Below are positions 34,279 to 44,178 of a stretch of DNA of 64,000 nucleotides, one piece after another. The DNA is taken from contig NZ_BCMF01000009.1 of NCBI RefSeq assembly GCF_002217925.1, positions 45,576 through 109,575 of the forward strand. The letters are read 5' to 3'. Below the pieces are notes generated by a model. That model did not search any database, was not told the DNA's origin, and saw only the letters and a list, made by a program, of their open reading frames with translations. This DNA is from Secundilactobacillus mixtipabuli (lineage in GTDB: Bacteria; Bacillota; Bacilli; Lactobacillales; Lactobacillaceae). Numbering within the stretch: the stretch's first letter is position 1; every line of letters starts with the position of its first letter. The position numbers and the translations under genes are program-made.

Positions 34279-36180
34279 ATGGCAGATGAAAGGCAAACAT
34301 TTAAACCAGGTAAGTACACTGTTTCGGCTCAAGGGCATAACGGGACATTTCCCATGGCTGTCACCTTTTCAGAAAACCGAATTGAATCAATCGATATCGA
34401 CCAGAAAACTGAGACAGCTGGTATCAGTGACGTGGTCTACGACCGCATTCCTGATGCTATCGTCAACGGTCAAACCTTAAACGTTGATGCCGTTACGGGC
34501 GCTTCAGAAACTAGCCATGGTATTTTAAATGGTGTTGCCGAAGCCGTTACGAAAGCCGGCGGAGATGCCACTGAATGGCAGAATCGAGATAAGTTTATTC
34601 CGAAGGTAACAGAAAATAGCGATTTGCAAACCGACGTCGTTATTATCGGTGGTGGCGGTGCCGGATTGGCTGCCGCAGCCACTGTCTTAGACCAAGGACG
34701 AAAAGTTGTTCTTTTGGAAAAGGCGCCAGCATTAGGTGGTAATACGATCCGCACTGGCGGTCCAATGAACGCAGCCGATCCCGAATGGCAAAATCAGTTT
34801 GACGCTCTACCGGGAGAACACCAAACACTGCAAGACTTGCTGGATATGAGCGTTGATGACATTGATCCTGAATATCAGGACGATTTCAAGACACTGCAAT
34901 CACAAATTAAAGCCTACTTTGCTGACATTAAAGATAAAAAGTCTTACCTCTTTGATTCAGTTGAACTCCACCGTATCCAAACTTATTTGGGCGGTACCCG
35001 AACTGATTTAAAGGGCAACCGAATTTACGGCAACTATCAACTGGTTAAGGCCTTAACTGACAATGACTTAGCAGCCGAAAAATGGCTCGCAAAAATTGGG
35101 GTTAAGTTTGACACGACGGACGTTGCCATGCCCGTGGGCGCACTTTGGCGGCGCGGCCACAAACCGGTTGAAAACGCTGGCGGTGCTTATATTTCCACCC
35201 TTAGTACCTACGTCAAGCACAATGGCGGCGTTATCTTAACGGATAGTCCTGTCACACGCTTATTGTACGCAAAGGGTCATGTCACCGGCGTACTGGTTGA
35301 AAAGCCAGGCGACCACACTTTTACCGTTCAAGCAAAAGCGGTCATCATTACATCCGGTGGTTTCGGTGCTAACACTGCCCTCGTTCAAAAGTACAATACC
35401 TCTTGGGAAAACATTGATGATGATATTGCCACGACTAATGCACCAACGATTACGGGTGACGGTATCAAGCTGGGTCAGCAGGCACACGCCGCGGTTACCG
35501 GGATGGGCTTTATTCAAATGATGCCCGTTTCAGACCCTAAGACGGGTGAATTGTTCTCAGGTATCCAATGCCCACCAGCCAATTTCTTAATGGTCAATCA
35601 GCAAGGAAAACGGTTTGTAAACGAATACGCCGAACGTGACGTATTAGCAAAAGCCGCCTTTGAAAACGGTGGTCTTTTCTACTTGATTGCAGATAATGAA
35701 ATCAAGAAGACCGCTTATAATGCAAGCGAGGAACAGCTAGAACAGCAAGTTAAGGACGGACGACTATTTAAAGCTGATACCTTGGCTGATTTAGCGACTC
35801 AAATCGGCATGGATCCAGAGACGCTGACAAAAACGGTCGCCACTTATAACTCATACGTAGATCAAGGTAAAGACCCTGACTTCGGCAAAAATGTTTTTGA
35901 TTTAAAGGTTGAAAAAGCACCATTTTACGCAACACCAAGAAAGCCTGCCATTCACCATACCATGGGCGGCCTGACCATCGACAAAGGCGCTCACGTATTA
36001 GATAAAGATGGCAACCAGATCAGTGGCCTCTACGCGGCTGGTGAAGTTGCCGGCGGCCTTCACGCGGGTAACCGATTAGGCGGTAACTCCTTGGCCGATA
36101 TTTTCACCTTTGGACCAATCGCAGCTAAATCAGCAACTAACGAAATTGTTGATACCGTTACCTCCGCATCCATCCATTAA
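34279..36180 (+). CDS. FMN-binding/FAD-dependent reductase of the fumarate-reductase flavoprotein superfamily
   Basis: 633 residues, no signal peptide or membrane segment. An N-terminal FMN-binding domain (about 1-95) has [12 protein letters not shown], resembling the ApbE covalent flavinylation motif. The FAD domain (from about 117) opens [20 protein letters not shown] and closes with [13 protein letters not shown] and [14 protein letters not shown]. The active-site Arg is likely in FVNEYAERD, but the fumarate-binding His-Pro motif is replaced by FIQMMPVSD. It is therefore a reductase of an unsaturated carboxylate, not clearly fumarate; urocanate- or cinnamate-type substrates are alternatives. 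AAAGGAAG precedes the ATG. Confidence 0.85.
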   Translation: MADERQTFKPGKYTVSAQGHNGTFPMAVTFSENRIESIDIDQKTETAGISDVVYDRIPDAIVNGQTLNVDAVTGASETSHGILNGVAEAVTKAGGDATEWQNRDKFIPKVTENSDLQTDVVIIGGGGAGLAAAATVLDQGRKVVLLEKAPALGGNTIRTGGPMNAADPEWQNQFDALPGEHQTLQDLLDMSVDDIDPEYQDDFKTLQSQIKAYFADIKDKKSYLFDSVELHRIQTYLGGTRTDLKGNRIYGNYQLVKALTDNDLAAEKWLAKIGVKFDTTDVAMPVGALWRRGHKPVENAGGAYISTLSTYVKHNGGVILTDSPVTRLLYAKGHVTGVLVEKPGDHTFTVQAKAVIITSGGFGANTALVQKYNTSWENIDDDIATTNAPTITGDGIKLGQQAHAAVTGMGFIQMMPVSDPKTGELFSGIQCPPANFLMVNQQGKRFVNEYAERDVLAKAAFENGGLFYLIADNEIKKTAYNASEEQLEQQVKDGRLFKADTLADLATQIGMDPETLTKTVATYNSYVDQGKDPDFGKNVFDLKVEKAPFYATPRKPAIHHTMGGLTIDKGAHVLDKDGNQISGLYAAGEVAGGLHAGNRLGGNSLADIFTFGPIAAKSATNEIVDTVTSASIH

Positions 36181-36344
36181 ATCAACTTAATTTCCGAAAC
36201 ATTTCCACTATAACTGAGGGGCTTCGTTTATCGTCAGCCGTTTTCAATAAATTCCTAGCCAACGGTTAAAAAAGAGTCCCACAAGCGTTATAATGGAGAA
36301 TAAACTTCAAATGTTGATTTTATTATGAAATGAGGAATGAATTC

Positions 36345-37718
36345 TTGGATAGTGGTCAGATAATTATCAATTTGATTGTCATATTAATCACTTTCTTCAT
36401 CGCAGCCTTTTTTGTGGCTTGTGAATTTGCTTTAGTTCAATCTCGACCGAGTGCCATTGAAGAGGCCTTGGACAATGGAGAGGGCTCTAAAAAACGATTA
36501 ACCCGTTCGTTAAAAATGGTAACGAACTTAAATGAGTATCTTTCAACAACTCAAGTGGGTGTTTCAGTTGCAGGGATCATCTTAGGTTGGTTAGGTGAAT
36601 CGACCATTTCGGCGATTTTGATCGACCTGTTGAATCTAACACACACCAATCCGGGTGGTGCCACGGCTCATGCAATTGGTGCCGTATTCGGTATCCTGTT
36701 TCTGACCTACTTAGAAGTGGTCTTCACTGAAATTGTCCCGAAAAATATTTCTATCGATATGCCTTTAAAGGTCCTTCGATATGTGACGACTCCACTGCAC
36801 TATTGCCATATCCTGTTCTATCCATTCGTTTGGTTGCTGAACGTTTCTGCTAACGGTGTGGTTAGGTTGCTTGGTTTACCCGTTGCTAACGAAAGCGAGG
36901 AAGTTTTCTCGCAAGCTGAAATTTTGAGTTTGTCGCGAAACGCCGTTGCCGGTGGTGAACTAGAAAAGAACGACTACGTTTATATGCGCAGAGCCTTTGA
37001 ACTAAACGATAAGGTCGCTAAAGATATTATGATTGACCGAACTGCTTTAGTCGTCATTGATATCACAGCCAGCGTTAAAGAAGCCATTCGCATGTATCTG
37101 CAAGAGAAGTTCTCCCGTTTACCCGTTGTAGCCGATGGTGATAAAGATAAGATTCTTGGATATGTCTATAACTACGATTTAATTCGTCAGCAGCAAGTTG
37201 ATCCAACGATTCATATTGATCGCTTGTTACGGCACATTTCAACGACCCCAGAGTCCACACCGATCACCCAGGTTCTTCAACAAATGATTCAAAAACAGAC
37301 CCCCATCGTGGTGGTCGTTGATGAATATGGTGGTACTTCAGGTATTATTACGGATAAGGATATTTACGAAGAATTGTTTGGTACTGTCCGTGACGAAATT
37401 GATGATTCTTCCAACGAAGATATTTTCAAACAGCCGAACGGCACCTACCAAGTTAGCGGTAAAATGACGACCTATGACTTTGAACGCTACTTTGACGTTG
37501 ATATTAAAGAATTCGAAACTAACGATGTCGTGACACTAGCGGGCTCGATTCTGGATAATCACCCTGATATCAAGCAAGGGACTGTTCTTCACATTGATAA
37601 CTTCGATTTCAAAGTCGTTGATTATGAGAACTCGTTTATTAACTGGTTTGAAGTCACGGTTAATGAACCTGCTCCAGCAAATAGTGATGACGACAGCGAT
37701 GATAATCACGATGAATAA
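36345..37718 (+). CDS. CNNM/CorC-family transporter-like membrane protein
   Basis: 457 residues from TTG 36345, 9 nt after GAGG; the ATG at 36330 has no ribosome binding site. A DUF21/CNNM membrane domain (about 1-190; TTQVGVSVAGIILGWLGEST, FTEIVPKNISID), a CBS pair (about 215-340; MIDRTALVVIDI, PIVVVVDEYGGTSGIITDKD) and a C-terminal CorC_HlyC domain. Family members affect Mg2+ homeostasis, often by efflux. Older annotations call it hemolysin, which is misleading. Followed by repeat copy 4. Confidence 0.9.
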   Translation: MDSGQIIINLIVILITFFIAAFFVACEFALVQSRPSAIEEALDNGEGSKKRLTRSLKMVTNLNEYLSTTQVGVSVAGIILGWLGESTISAILIDLLNLTHTNPGGATAHAIGAVFGILFLTYLEVVFTEIVPKNISIDMPLKVLRYVTTPLHYCHILFYPFVWLLNVSANGVVRLLGLPVANESEEVFSQAEILSLSRNAVAGGELEKNDYVYMRRAFELNDKVAKDIMIDRTALVVIDITASVKEAIRMYLQEKFSRLPVVADGDKDKILGYVYNYDLIRQQQVDPTIHIDRLLRHISTTPESTPITQVLQQMIQKQTPIVVVVDEYGGTSGIITDKDIYEELFGTVRDEIDDSSNEDIFKQPNGTYQVSGKMTTYDFERYFDVDIKEFETNDVVTLAGSILDNHPDIKQGTVLHIDNFDFKVVDYENSFINWFEVTVNEPAPANSDDDSDDNHDE

Positions 37719-37736
37719 TTTAGATTGTGACTAGAC

Positions 37737-37967
37737 AAAAAGTGGCTGTGATATAAGTCTATATTGACAAGGATTTAAGCTGACTTTCAACTGAAACATG
37801 AAAGTTCAGCTTATTTTTGTTCACTGCTTTCATATTGCCTAAATCTGTGCCACAACTCAGATTTAGGCCATTTAAGACAAATAACCCCCATCCCGACAAA
37901 AGCATCGGGACGGGGGTTATTTGTCTTAAATTCTGGAATCTACCGAGTTACGCCACACTCTCTTTTT
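37737..37967 (+). repeat. Dispersed structured repeat, copy 4 (full)
   Basis: 231 bp: ATAAGTCTATATTGACAAGG, then ATATTGCCTAA, then ACAACTCAGATTTAGGCCAT, a perfect 18-bp core TTAAGACAAATAACCCCC against its complement, ATTCTGGAATCTACCGAGTT, and CGCCACACTCT. An internal extra hairpin (AAGCTGACTTTCA against TGAAAGTTCAGCTT) is unique to this copy. It separates convergent CNNM and UbiA genes. Confidence 0.85.
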
Positions 37968-37990
37968 GATTTGATTAAAAAATATCGCTT

Positions 37991-38884
37991 TTAGAAAATT
38001 AACGCCAACCCGCCACCAATAACGGTCGCCGCTAGAATCAGCTGTGCATTGATGATGGCATATAAAAAGGTTGTTTCCTTCTTAGGGTGTTTACTGAAAC
38101 GCACCGTATTACGCCAAACAACTGGAATCGTCAACAAGCAAAGCAGTGTCAGTACCGGTAAATACCCCAGTATAACCGCTAATAAAATACCTGCATAAGC
38201 AATCACAAAACTGACCTGCCACAATAAAAGGCCACCTTTTTTGCCCCAGTAATAGACGATTGTTTTTCGCCCTAATGCTGGATCTTCCCGTCGGTCCGCA
38301 ATATTATTAGCTAACATGATGTTACTAATGGTAAAGATTGCTGGGATGGCCACAATCAGCGTTTTAAACCATAGACCGTGAATATCGATCAGCTGGTACA
38401 TATTCACATAGGTTGTTAAAAAAGTAATGTTGTAACCCATTGTTAGTCCGGAGAAGAGTTCCCCAAAAGGTGTCTTGGAAATCGGGTACGGCCCACCAGA
38501 ATAGAAATAGCCTACAGCAAAACTCAGCATGCCCATCCAGAGCACTGGTAATCCCGTCCGATAAACAAGGATGAGGCCAATGACCATTGAAAATAAAGCA
38601 AGCCCAATAATCGTTGTTCGTGCTTGGGCTGGCGTAATCTGGAAATTCTTTAGAATATTATTATTGCTATCCTTACCCCGAAATCGCTCGTAATCTTTAT
38701 ATTGATTATGTGCGTTGACTGCTAAATGAAAGGCAACAACGCTGACCACAATCATCAGACTGTTGAACAGATGAAAGCTATGATAGTAATTACCCGCAAA
38801 CAACAATCCCAATAAACAGGGCATAAATGACGTTACAACCGCTTTAGTTTGAAGAAGTGCGTTGGCCTTTTTAAATAATGACAC
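37991..38884 (-). CDS. menA: UbiA-family prenyltransferase, MenA-like
   Basis: 297 residues with about eight transmembrane segments. The two Asp-rich motifs of polyprenyl transferases are NAHNQYKDYERFRGKDSNNN (about 58-77) and NNIADRREDPALGRKT (about 190-205). It is closest to 1,4-dihydroxy-2-naphthoate prenyltransferase. No other menaquinone genes are nearby; lactobacilli often keep menA-like genes and use external precursors. Gene symbol tentative. Confidence 0.8.
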   Translation of the reverse strand: MSLFKKANALLQTKAVVTSFMPCLLGLLFAGNYYHSFHLFNSLMIVVSVVAFHLAVNAHNQYKDYERFRGKDSNNNILKNFQITPAQARTTIIGLALFSMVIGLILVYRTGLPVLWMGMLSFAVGYFYSGGPYPISKTPFGELFSGLTMGYNITFLTTYVNMYQLIDIHGLWFKTLIVAIPAIFTISNIMLANNIADRREDPALGRKTIVYYWGKKGGLLLWQVSFVIAYAGILLAVILGYLPVLTLLCLLTIPVVWRNTVRFSKHPKKETTFLYAIINAQLILAATVIGGGLALIF

Positions 38885-38919
38885 GATTTTCCTCTACCTT
38901 TTCTACTTAATTTTAGAGC

Positions 38920-39495
38920 TTAAATTCCCTGCGTCGGATTCAGAACAAATTCTTGAAGCCGATCACCGAATTGAATCACAGAATCGTTTTTACCATGACG
39001 TAACTGCCAAAGCAAGAACAGCATGACGTTACTGGCATAAAGATCACTCAAATAATCTAATGGTAAATCGATTTCACTAGGCAATTCCACGTGCTGAAAA
39101 TATTGATAAGCGGTTGAGCGTAAAATCTGTTTGAAGTTACGTTCTAAATCAGCCGTTTCTGTGTGGATCTCAAACAACTGTAACAGGATTTCTCGATACT
39201 GCGTCAACGCAATAATCAGAACTTTAACCGTGTTTGAACCAATCTCAGGGGTATGCACACTAAAACGCTGATCCACGATTCGCCGGAAGACTTCCGTATA
39301 TTCTGTCACCAATTTTTCAAGTAAATCATACTTGTCGTAGTAATGACTGTAAAAAGTTGATCGACCGATCCGCGCGCGTTTACTAATATCCTGCACCGTC
39401 ATGGTCTTAAATCCCTTTTCCTTAAGCAAACCAAAAAACGCTTTGGTGATCTGCTCATTCGTGCGCCGAACTCTTAAATCCTGTTTTTCCGTCAT
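38920..39495 (-). CDS. TetR/AcrR-family regulator
   Basis: 191 residues from ATG 39495 (GAGGTGA upstream). HTH around residues 30-55: MTVQDISKRARIGRSTFYSH followed by YYDKYDLLEKLV. The C-terminal ligand domain resembles the TetR_C group found in lactobacilli. 35 bp upstream of the UbiA-like gene in the same direction, possibly co-transcribed; divergent from nrdI. Confidence 0.87.
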   Translation of the reverse strand: MTEKQDLRVRRTNEQITKAFFGLLKEKGFKTMTVQDISKRARIGRSTFYSHYYDKYDLLEKLVTEYTEVFRRIVDQRFSVHTPEIGSNTVKVLIIALTQYREILLQLFEIHTETADLERNFKQILRSTAYQYFQHVELPSEIDLPLDYLSDLYASNVMLFLLWQLRHGKNDSVIQFGDRLQEFVLNPTQGI

Positions 39496-39695
39496 TTTCT
39501 CACCTCTGTGGTCATTCATTATCACAGTTATATCATATAAATAATGATTGACCAGTAATTAAGTAACCTAATTTCTGCTTCTTGCTTTCAATAGTCTTTA
39601 TAGCCTACAATTAAGTGGTAATACTATCAGTATGTATCACGTTTGCCGTCAACACAACATCTACCATTATATCTATAATCTGGAGGAAAAACACC

Positions 39696-40163
39696 ATGGA
39701 TTCAATACGAATTTTATTTATTTCAATTGAAGGCAATACGCGTAATTTTGTCGAGCATTTGACCCACTACGCATTGGCACAGCACCTTAAAAATAAGAGC
39801 TTACCTGAAATCGAAGCCACTGAGATTTCCGAACAAACCGACTTTGCTGATGAAACCAAGCCCTTCTTCTGCTTCGTTCCCACTTATTTAGACGGCGGTA
39901 ACGGGATTGATAATGGCGTTAAGGAACTGATGACAAACGTCATGGGTGAGTACATCGATTACCACGACAATGCCAAACAGCTTATTGGAGTCGTTGGCAG
40001 CGGCAATAAAAACTTCAACGAACAGTATTGCCTGACAGCACGCCGTTATTGCGAAAAATTCGATGCCCCCTTTATTGATGATTATGAACTCCGGGGCGTT
40101 CCCGCCGACGAGGCACGGGTTTATAAGAAATTAGTTGAACGCGTTCAATTTCTAAATCTGTAA
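39696..40163 (+). CDS. nrdI: NrdI-like flavodoxin
   Basis: 155 residues from ATG 39696 (MDSIRILFISIEGNTRNFVE), 9 nt after TGGAGG. The FMN phosphate loop SIEGNTRNF, the VPTYLDGGNGIDNGV segment and GVVGSGNKNFNEQYCLTARRYC match NrdI, which generates the Mn-tyrosyl radical cofactor of class Ib ribonucleotide reductase. nrdE and nrdF are not adjacent. A nitroreductase follows after 12 nt, so the pair is probably co-transcribed. Confidence 0.85.
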   Translation: MDSIRILFISIEGNTRNFVEHLTHYALAQHLKNKSLPEIEATEISEQTDFADETKPFFCFVPTYLDGGNGIDNGVKELMTNVMGEYIDYHDNAKQLIGVVGSGNKNFNEQYCLTARRYCEKFDAPFIDDYELRGVPADEARVYKKLVERVQFLNL

Positions 40164-40175
40164 GGAGACGATTTT

Positions 40176-40925
40176 TTGACGAACGATATTTTGACACTGT
40201 TAAATCAGCACCGCAGCATCCGTCAGTTTACTGATCAACCCGTGACTAACGATGAAGTGACTACCTTAGTTGCGGCTGCCCAGCACGCAGCGACCAGCAC
40301 CTTTGCGCAGCAATACAGCATTATCAGTATTACTGATCCAGCCATTAAACGCGCACTTGGCGACATCACTGGTCACCACTGGTTGGAAAAAAGTGGCCAC
40401 TATTTCATGTTGATTGCTGATCAGCATCGAAACCTTAAAATTGCTGAACGGGCTAACGCAGATCCAGCCATTCTCCGTTCTTTTGATAAGTTCATGGCCA
40501 GTGCTTTTGACGTTGCCATTGCCGCTGAGGCCATCGTCACCGCTGGCGAAAGTATCGGGTTAGGCAGCACCATTATGGGCAGCATCTTAAATCACACGCA
40601 ACGCGTGATTGAACTGCTGAATTTACCAGAACTCACCTTCCCGTTGCTAGGGCTTGCCATTGGTCATCCGGCCGAACAGCCAGATTTAAAACCAAGGTTG
40701 CCACAATCACTGATGCACTTTAGTAATCAGTACGCTTTGCCAGCCGATTTTGACTCGCAAATGGCTGCCTACGACACGGTAACAGCAGATTATTATGCGC
40801 ACCGTAACAGTCATTTGAAAAAGACGACCTTTAGCCAGCACATCGTCCAAGAATTGGGACGGAATCCAAAACTGAGAGCTGAATTAGTTCAGGTGATCCA
40901 GCAACAAGGATTCAACATCAATTAA
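40176..40925 (+). CDS. NADPH-dependent nitroreductase/flavin reductase
   Basis: 249 residues from a TTG start 8 nt after AAGGAG. NfsA/FRP-type FMN protein: LLNQHRSIRQFTDQPV at the N-terminus, GLGSTIMGSIL, LPLLGLAIGHPAEQPDLKPR, and the C-terminal extension typical of the FRP subgroup. Reduces nitro compounds, quinones or free flavin. It may supply electrons to NrdI, which lies just upstream; this is inference. Confidence 0.88.
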   Translation: MTNDILTLLNQHRSIRQFTDQPVTNDEVTTLVAAAQHAATSTFAQQYSIISITDPAIKRALGDITGHHWLEKSGHYFMLIADQHRNLKIAERANADPAILRSFDKFMASAFDVAIAAEAIVTAGESIGLGSTIMGSILNHTQRVIELLNLPELTFPLLGLAIGHPAEQPDLKPRLPQSLMHFSNQYALPADFDSQMAAYDTVTADYYAHRNSHLKKTTFSQHIVQELGRNPKLRAELVQVIQQQGFNIN

Positions 40926-40940
40926 TCTGGAAAATTGCTT

Positions 40941-41039
40941 AACTCAAATTGAGGCTATTTAATACAACACAAACAACCGCTGTCCCGTAAACCCCTGGGA
41001 TAGCGGTTGTTTGTCTAATCGAGTTGTGTGGCACGCTCG
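40941..41039 (+). repeat. Dispersed structured repeat, copy 6 (terminal hairpin only)
   Basis: Keeps the left AACTCAAATTGAGGC, a perfect core ACAAACAACCGCT against AGCGGTTGTTTGT with inner TCCC/GGGA, and the right end TCGAGTTGTGTGGCACGCTC. It ends 2 nt from the MFS stop codon and lies between convergent genes. Confidence 0.7.
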
Positions 41040-41041
41040 TT

Positions 41042-42199
41042 TTAATTGTTTAATTGCCGATGACTGAGTAAAACGCCGCCAAGCGACAGTAACATTGCCA
41101 GCCCAACACATAAAAACAGTGCCTGGTAGCTGAAGTAATCAATCATTAGACCGCCAAATAGTGGCCCAACCGCTCTACCAAGCGAAATGGCAACATTGTA
41201 CATCCCTTGGTATTTACCTTTTCGACCATTCTTAGCTAAACCGTCAACCCATGCTGGCAAACCCGGAAAACCAATCATTTCACCGATTGTGAGTACGATC
41301 ATAATAATAACAAAATCCGAGTATTGACTTGCAAAGATCAACCCAAAGAACGAGAGCGCAAAAATAGACGCGCCCAGCCCAACTTGAGTCACCAATCGAT
41401 GGTTAACAAATAATCTGTTCATCAGCGGTTGGCCGAATACAATCAAAAACCCGTTCATTGTCCAAAGCAGGCTATAATCCTTAAACGGAATGTTTAAATT
41501 CGTCATGTGAACGGAGAGAACACTCTCCCAAAGTGAATAACTGGTATAAATCGCAAAGACCATTAAGCAGATCCACCAGATAACATGGAGATTTACACTT
41601 GGCACTCGGCCGTCATTTTGATGCTTGCTTTGCGCACTCTTCACGTCAACTTTAAACTCTGTCACCATCAGGATAAATAGTAGAATGTAGCAAAAAGTTG
41701 TGACTGTGAAAACCACTGTCACACCGTGTTCCAATAAATAACCAACTAATAGTGTCCCAATGACAACACCGACGTTTAACGCAATATACATCAGGTTAAA
41801 CACCTTGCGGACTGATGTACTCGTAATGGTAGCAGCAAATGAATTACCAACTGTCAGACTGATACCATCACCAAAACCAACAATAATCAGTAAAATTGCA
41901 AACATCGGCCAGCCGTGGAAAAAGATGAGCAAAATCATCGCAATCAATGATAATCCAGCTCCCAGGATGCCGGTTAGGTAAGCCGACCAGCGATCAAATA
42001 ACACCCCACCGACGTAATTACCGATCATCATCATTAATGACATAATCAGTAAAACAGCACCAGCAGTGGTCAATGATTCGTGCAACGTTTTGTTCATATA
42101 AACCGTGGTTAGCGGCCACATAAAAGCCGCACCGGTATTTAGCATTAAATTAGCAATAAAGAGTGACGGTAAGCGGACTTCTTTTTTGGTTGCAATCAT
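41042..42199 (-). CDS. MFS transporter (DHA1-like)
   Basis: 385 residues, about 12 transmembrane segments. Motif A-like sequence GNYVGGVLFDRWSAYLTGIL follows helix 2, and GRAVGPLFGGLMIDYFSY is in the second half. Likely a drug or metabolite exporter. Overlaps the upstream dehydrogenase stop by one base, so the two are one operon. Confidence 0.87.
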   Translation of the reverse strand: MIATKKEVRLPSLFIANLMLNTGAAFMWPLTTVYMNKTLHESLTTAGAVLLIMSLMMMIGNYVGGVLFDRWSAYLTGILGAGLSLIAMILLIFFHGWPMFAILLIIVGFGDGISLTVGNSFAATITSTSVRKVFNLMYIALNVGVVIGTLLVGYLLEHGVTVVFTVTTFCYILLFILMVTEFKVDVKSAQSKHQNDGRVPSVNLHVIWWICLMVFAIYTSYSLWESVLSVHMTNLNIPFKDYSLLWTMNGFLIVFGQPLMNRLFVNHRLVTQVGLGASIFALSFFGLIFASQYSDFVIIMIVLTIGEMIGFPGLPAWVDGLAKNGRKGKYQGMYNVAISLGRAVGPLFGGLMIDYFSYQALFLCVGLAMLLSLGGVLLSHRQLNN

Positions 42200-43233
42200 T
42201 AAAATTCGCTCCGACTTTCTGCTGGTGCATTGAACTCACCAGTTAATACAAGTTTACCGTGAACATCGCCCTGTTCAACTAATCGATGGGCCTCCGTTAA
42301 ACTTTTGGCGTTGATACCATCCGACTTGACTTGGGTCAGCGTCGATGTGAGTACGCCTTGATCTAACAAGCGTGCAACCAGCTGCAGGATCTTCCCCTGA
42401 CTGTTCACGTTGTAGTCCGCATCACTCTTTGCAAACATATACTCCCAGTCAAAACTGGCAGCCTTATTTTTAATTTTATACAACGGCAAATCTACTGGAC
42501 TACCGACAATTGACCCGATATGGCCGAACGGCTTAACGAGTTCAGCAGCTAAATCAAAGTAATCTTCCGGATTATACAAAATGGCGATGCCATCTAGTGA
42601 TTCATAACCCAAATGATGAATCTCCTGCAATAAATCACCGTGGTAATCCAGGGGATAGTCAACATCGTTTTGTTTGAGCCATTCAAAATTTTGAGGACTG
42701 CTAGTTGCTAAAACAGTGATTCCTGCCCAGTGAGCTAACTGTGACATGATCGACCCAACGCCTCCTGCGCCGTTAATGATAAGCAGCGTCCGCTTCTGAT
42801 TCTGATTTGCCTTACCGACAAAGGGCATTTTTTCAAATAACAGCTCATATGCCGTTAAAGCTGTCAGTGGCATGGCCGCAGCTTCGGCAACGCTCAGCGA
42901 TCTTGGTGCTAAACTAGCCAGTCGTTCATCAACTAACTGATATTCTGAGTTTGAACCCGCTACCTGAGTACTACCGGCATAAAAAACGCGGTCACCAACT
43001 TTAAACTTAGTGACTTCATCACCAGTTTCAACGACCCGGCCCACCGCGTCATAACCTAATATTTTAGGTGCTGTCGTGTCATTGACCATCTCTTTAAGTT
43101 TGGTGTCTACCGGGTTAACTGAAACAGCTTCCACCTGAACCAGTACCCGATTCGCACTGGCAACAGGTTTGGGTAATTGCAGATCAATCAATTGCTGGTC
43201 CGCGGTTGCGCCGATTGCGTTCATCATTGTCAT
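42199..43233 (-). CDS. Zinc-type alcohol dehydrogenase-like quinone/enone reductase
   Basis: 344 residues, medium-chain dehydrogenase fold. VEAVSVNPVDTKL and LGYDAVGRVVETGDEVTKFK at the N-terminus; the NADPH motif INGAGGVGSIMSQLA at about 152. The catalytic zinc ligands of classical ADHs are missing, as in the zinc-independent QOR/crotonyl-type subgroup. GGAGG lies about 8 nt before the ATG. Possible substrate link to the co-transcribed exporter. Confidence 0.88.
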   Translation of the reverse strand: MTMMNAIGATADQQLIDLQLPKPVASANRVLVQVEAVSVNPVDTKLKEMVNDTTAPKILGYDAVGRVVETGDEVTKFKVGDRVFYAGSTQVAGSNSEYQLVDERLASLAPRSLSVAEAAAMPLTALTAYELLFEKMPFVGKANQNQKRTLLIINGAGGVGSIMSQLAHWAGITVLATSSPQNFEWLKQNDVDYPLDYHGDLLQEIHHLGYESLDGIAILYNPEDYFDLAAELVKPFGHIGSIVGSPVDLPLYKIKNKAASFDWEYMFAKSDADYNVNSQGKILQLVARLLDQGVLTSTLTQVKSDGINAKSLTEAHRLVEQGDVHGKLVLTGEFNAPAESRSEF

Positions 43234-43327
43234 AAGCTTCCCCTCCGTTTCCTAATGATCCAAATTAATTGTAACAGACAGGGTTATGTAAGCAAACCAT
43301 TTGGGAAGCTGCCCTTTCTGACAGCAT

Positions 43328-43365
43328 AAAAAATAGACTTCCTATAAGTGGAAGTCTATTTTTTA
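43328..43365 (-). terminator. Terminator of the secreted-protein gene
   Basis: AAAAAATAGACTTCC pairs with GGAAGTCTATTTTTT; strong and symmetrical. On the minus strand it ends the secreted-protein transcript. Confidence 0.88.
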
Positions 43366-43386
43366 ATATGGCTGACAAATCAGCGC

Positions 43387-44178
43387 TTATTGCAAATTAA
43401 ACGTGTAAAGACTTGATGGCGCTTTACCAAATGCCGTTTTGATGGCTTGGTTCTTACTGTTGACCAAGATGAACTTGTGACTGCTTGTAAAGCGCATGTA
43501 GAAGGTTGATTTAGCACCGCCCTTGGCAGTGACATTGATCTTCCAGAAATTAGCTGATTTAGCATCAACGCTGTACCGTGCATTGGCCAACACATGGGTT
43601 GCTTTCTTGCCTTGGTAAGTGTATTCGTTCAGGCCCGTTTTTTGACTAAAGGTCAATTTCATTGACCAGCCCTTGTAGCTGGTTGATTTCCACGTTCCCG
43701 TTGGTGTCTTTAAAGACGTACTTGTCTTTTTAGAACTCGTTTTGGGTGTGGTCTTAACTGAAGTAGAATGGGCAGCTGCCTTTGTTGAAGACGACTTCTT
43801 AGCAGTTGTCTTAGAAGCAGTTGCTTGAACCGTCATGATCCGGTAGAAATAGTGCCCATTGGCAGCTTTGGCATAAACGTAAAGTTTAGTCGCTGCCTTT
43901 TGCTTAGCTGGCAACTTCACGGTATATTTACCAGTCGTTTTTGATGCTGTTGAGCTAGCAATTTGCTTCTTCTTGCTGTTTTCAACCACAATTTTGACAC
44001 CCTTGCTGGCTTTTCCAGATACTGATGTCGCGTTGGCGTAAATTTTGTTAATGGATAGGCTAGGGCTTCCTGCAGCAACGGTGGTCTTTGCTGATGCCTG
44101 TGTCTGGGTGGCTACTCCTGCACCAAGTAAACTGAATGCAGCAATCAAGCTACCTGATAAAATGACTAATTTCTTCAT
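43387..44178 (-). CDS. Secreted protein with bacterial Ig-like domain
   Basis: 263 residues from ATG 44178 (MKKLVILSGSLIAAFSLLGA), 8 nt after AAGGAG. Signal peptide of about 30 residues with probable cleavage after TQTQASA. Residues about 38-120 form a Big_6-type Ig-like domain (INKIYANATSVSGKASKG, KTTGKYTVKLP), then a Ser/Thr/Lys-rich linker (about 125-160), then a beta-rich C-terminal domain (GTWKSTSYKGWSMKLTF). No LPXTG or membrane anchor, so it is released or bound through the cationic linker. Confidence 0.82.
   Translation of the reverse strand: MKKLVILSGSLIAAFSLLGAGVATQTQASAKTTVAAGSPSLSINKIYANATSVSGKASKGVKIVVENSKKKQIASSTASKTTGKYTVKLPAKQKAATKLYVYAKAANGHYFYRIMTVQATASKTTAKKSSSTKAAAHSTSVKTTPKTSSKKTSTSLKTPTGTWKSTSYKGWSMKLTFSQKTGLNEYTYQGKKATHVLANARYSVDAKSANFWKINVTAKGGAKSTFYMRFTSSHKFILVNSKNQAIKTAFGKAPSSLYTFNLQ

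Noticed and set aside
36330..36344. ATG 36330 as start of the CNNM/CorC gene
   Set aside because: No Shine-Dalgarno before it, whereas GAGG is 9 nt before TTG 36345.
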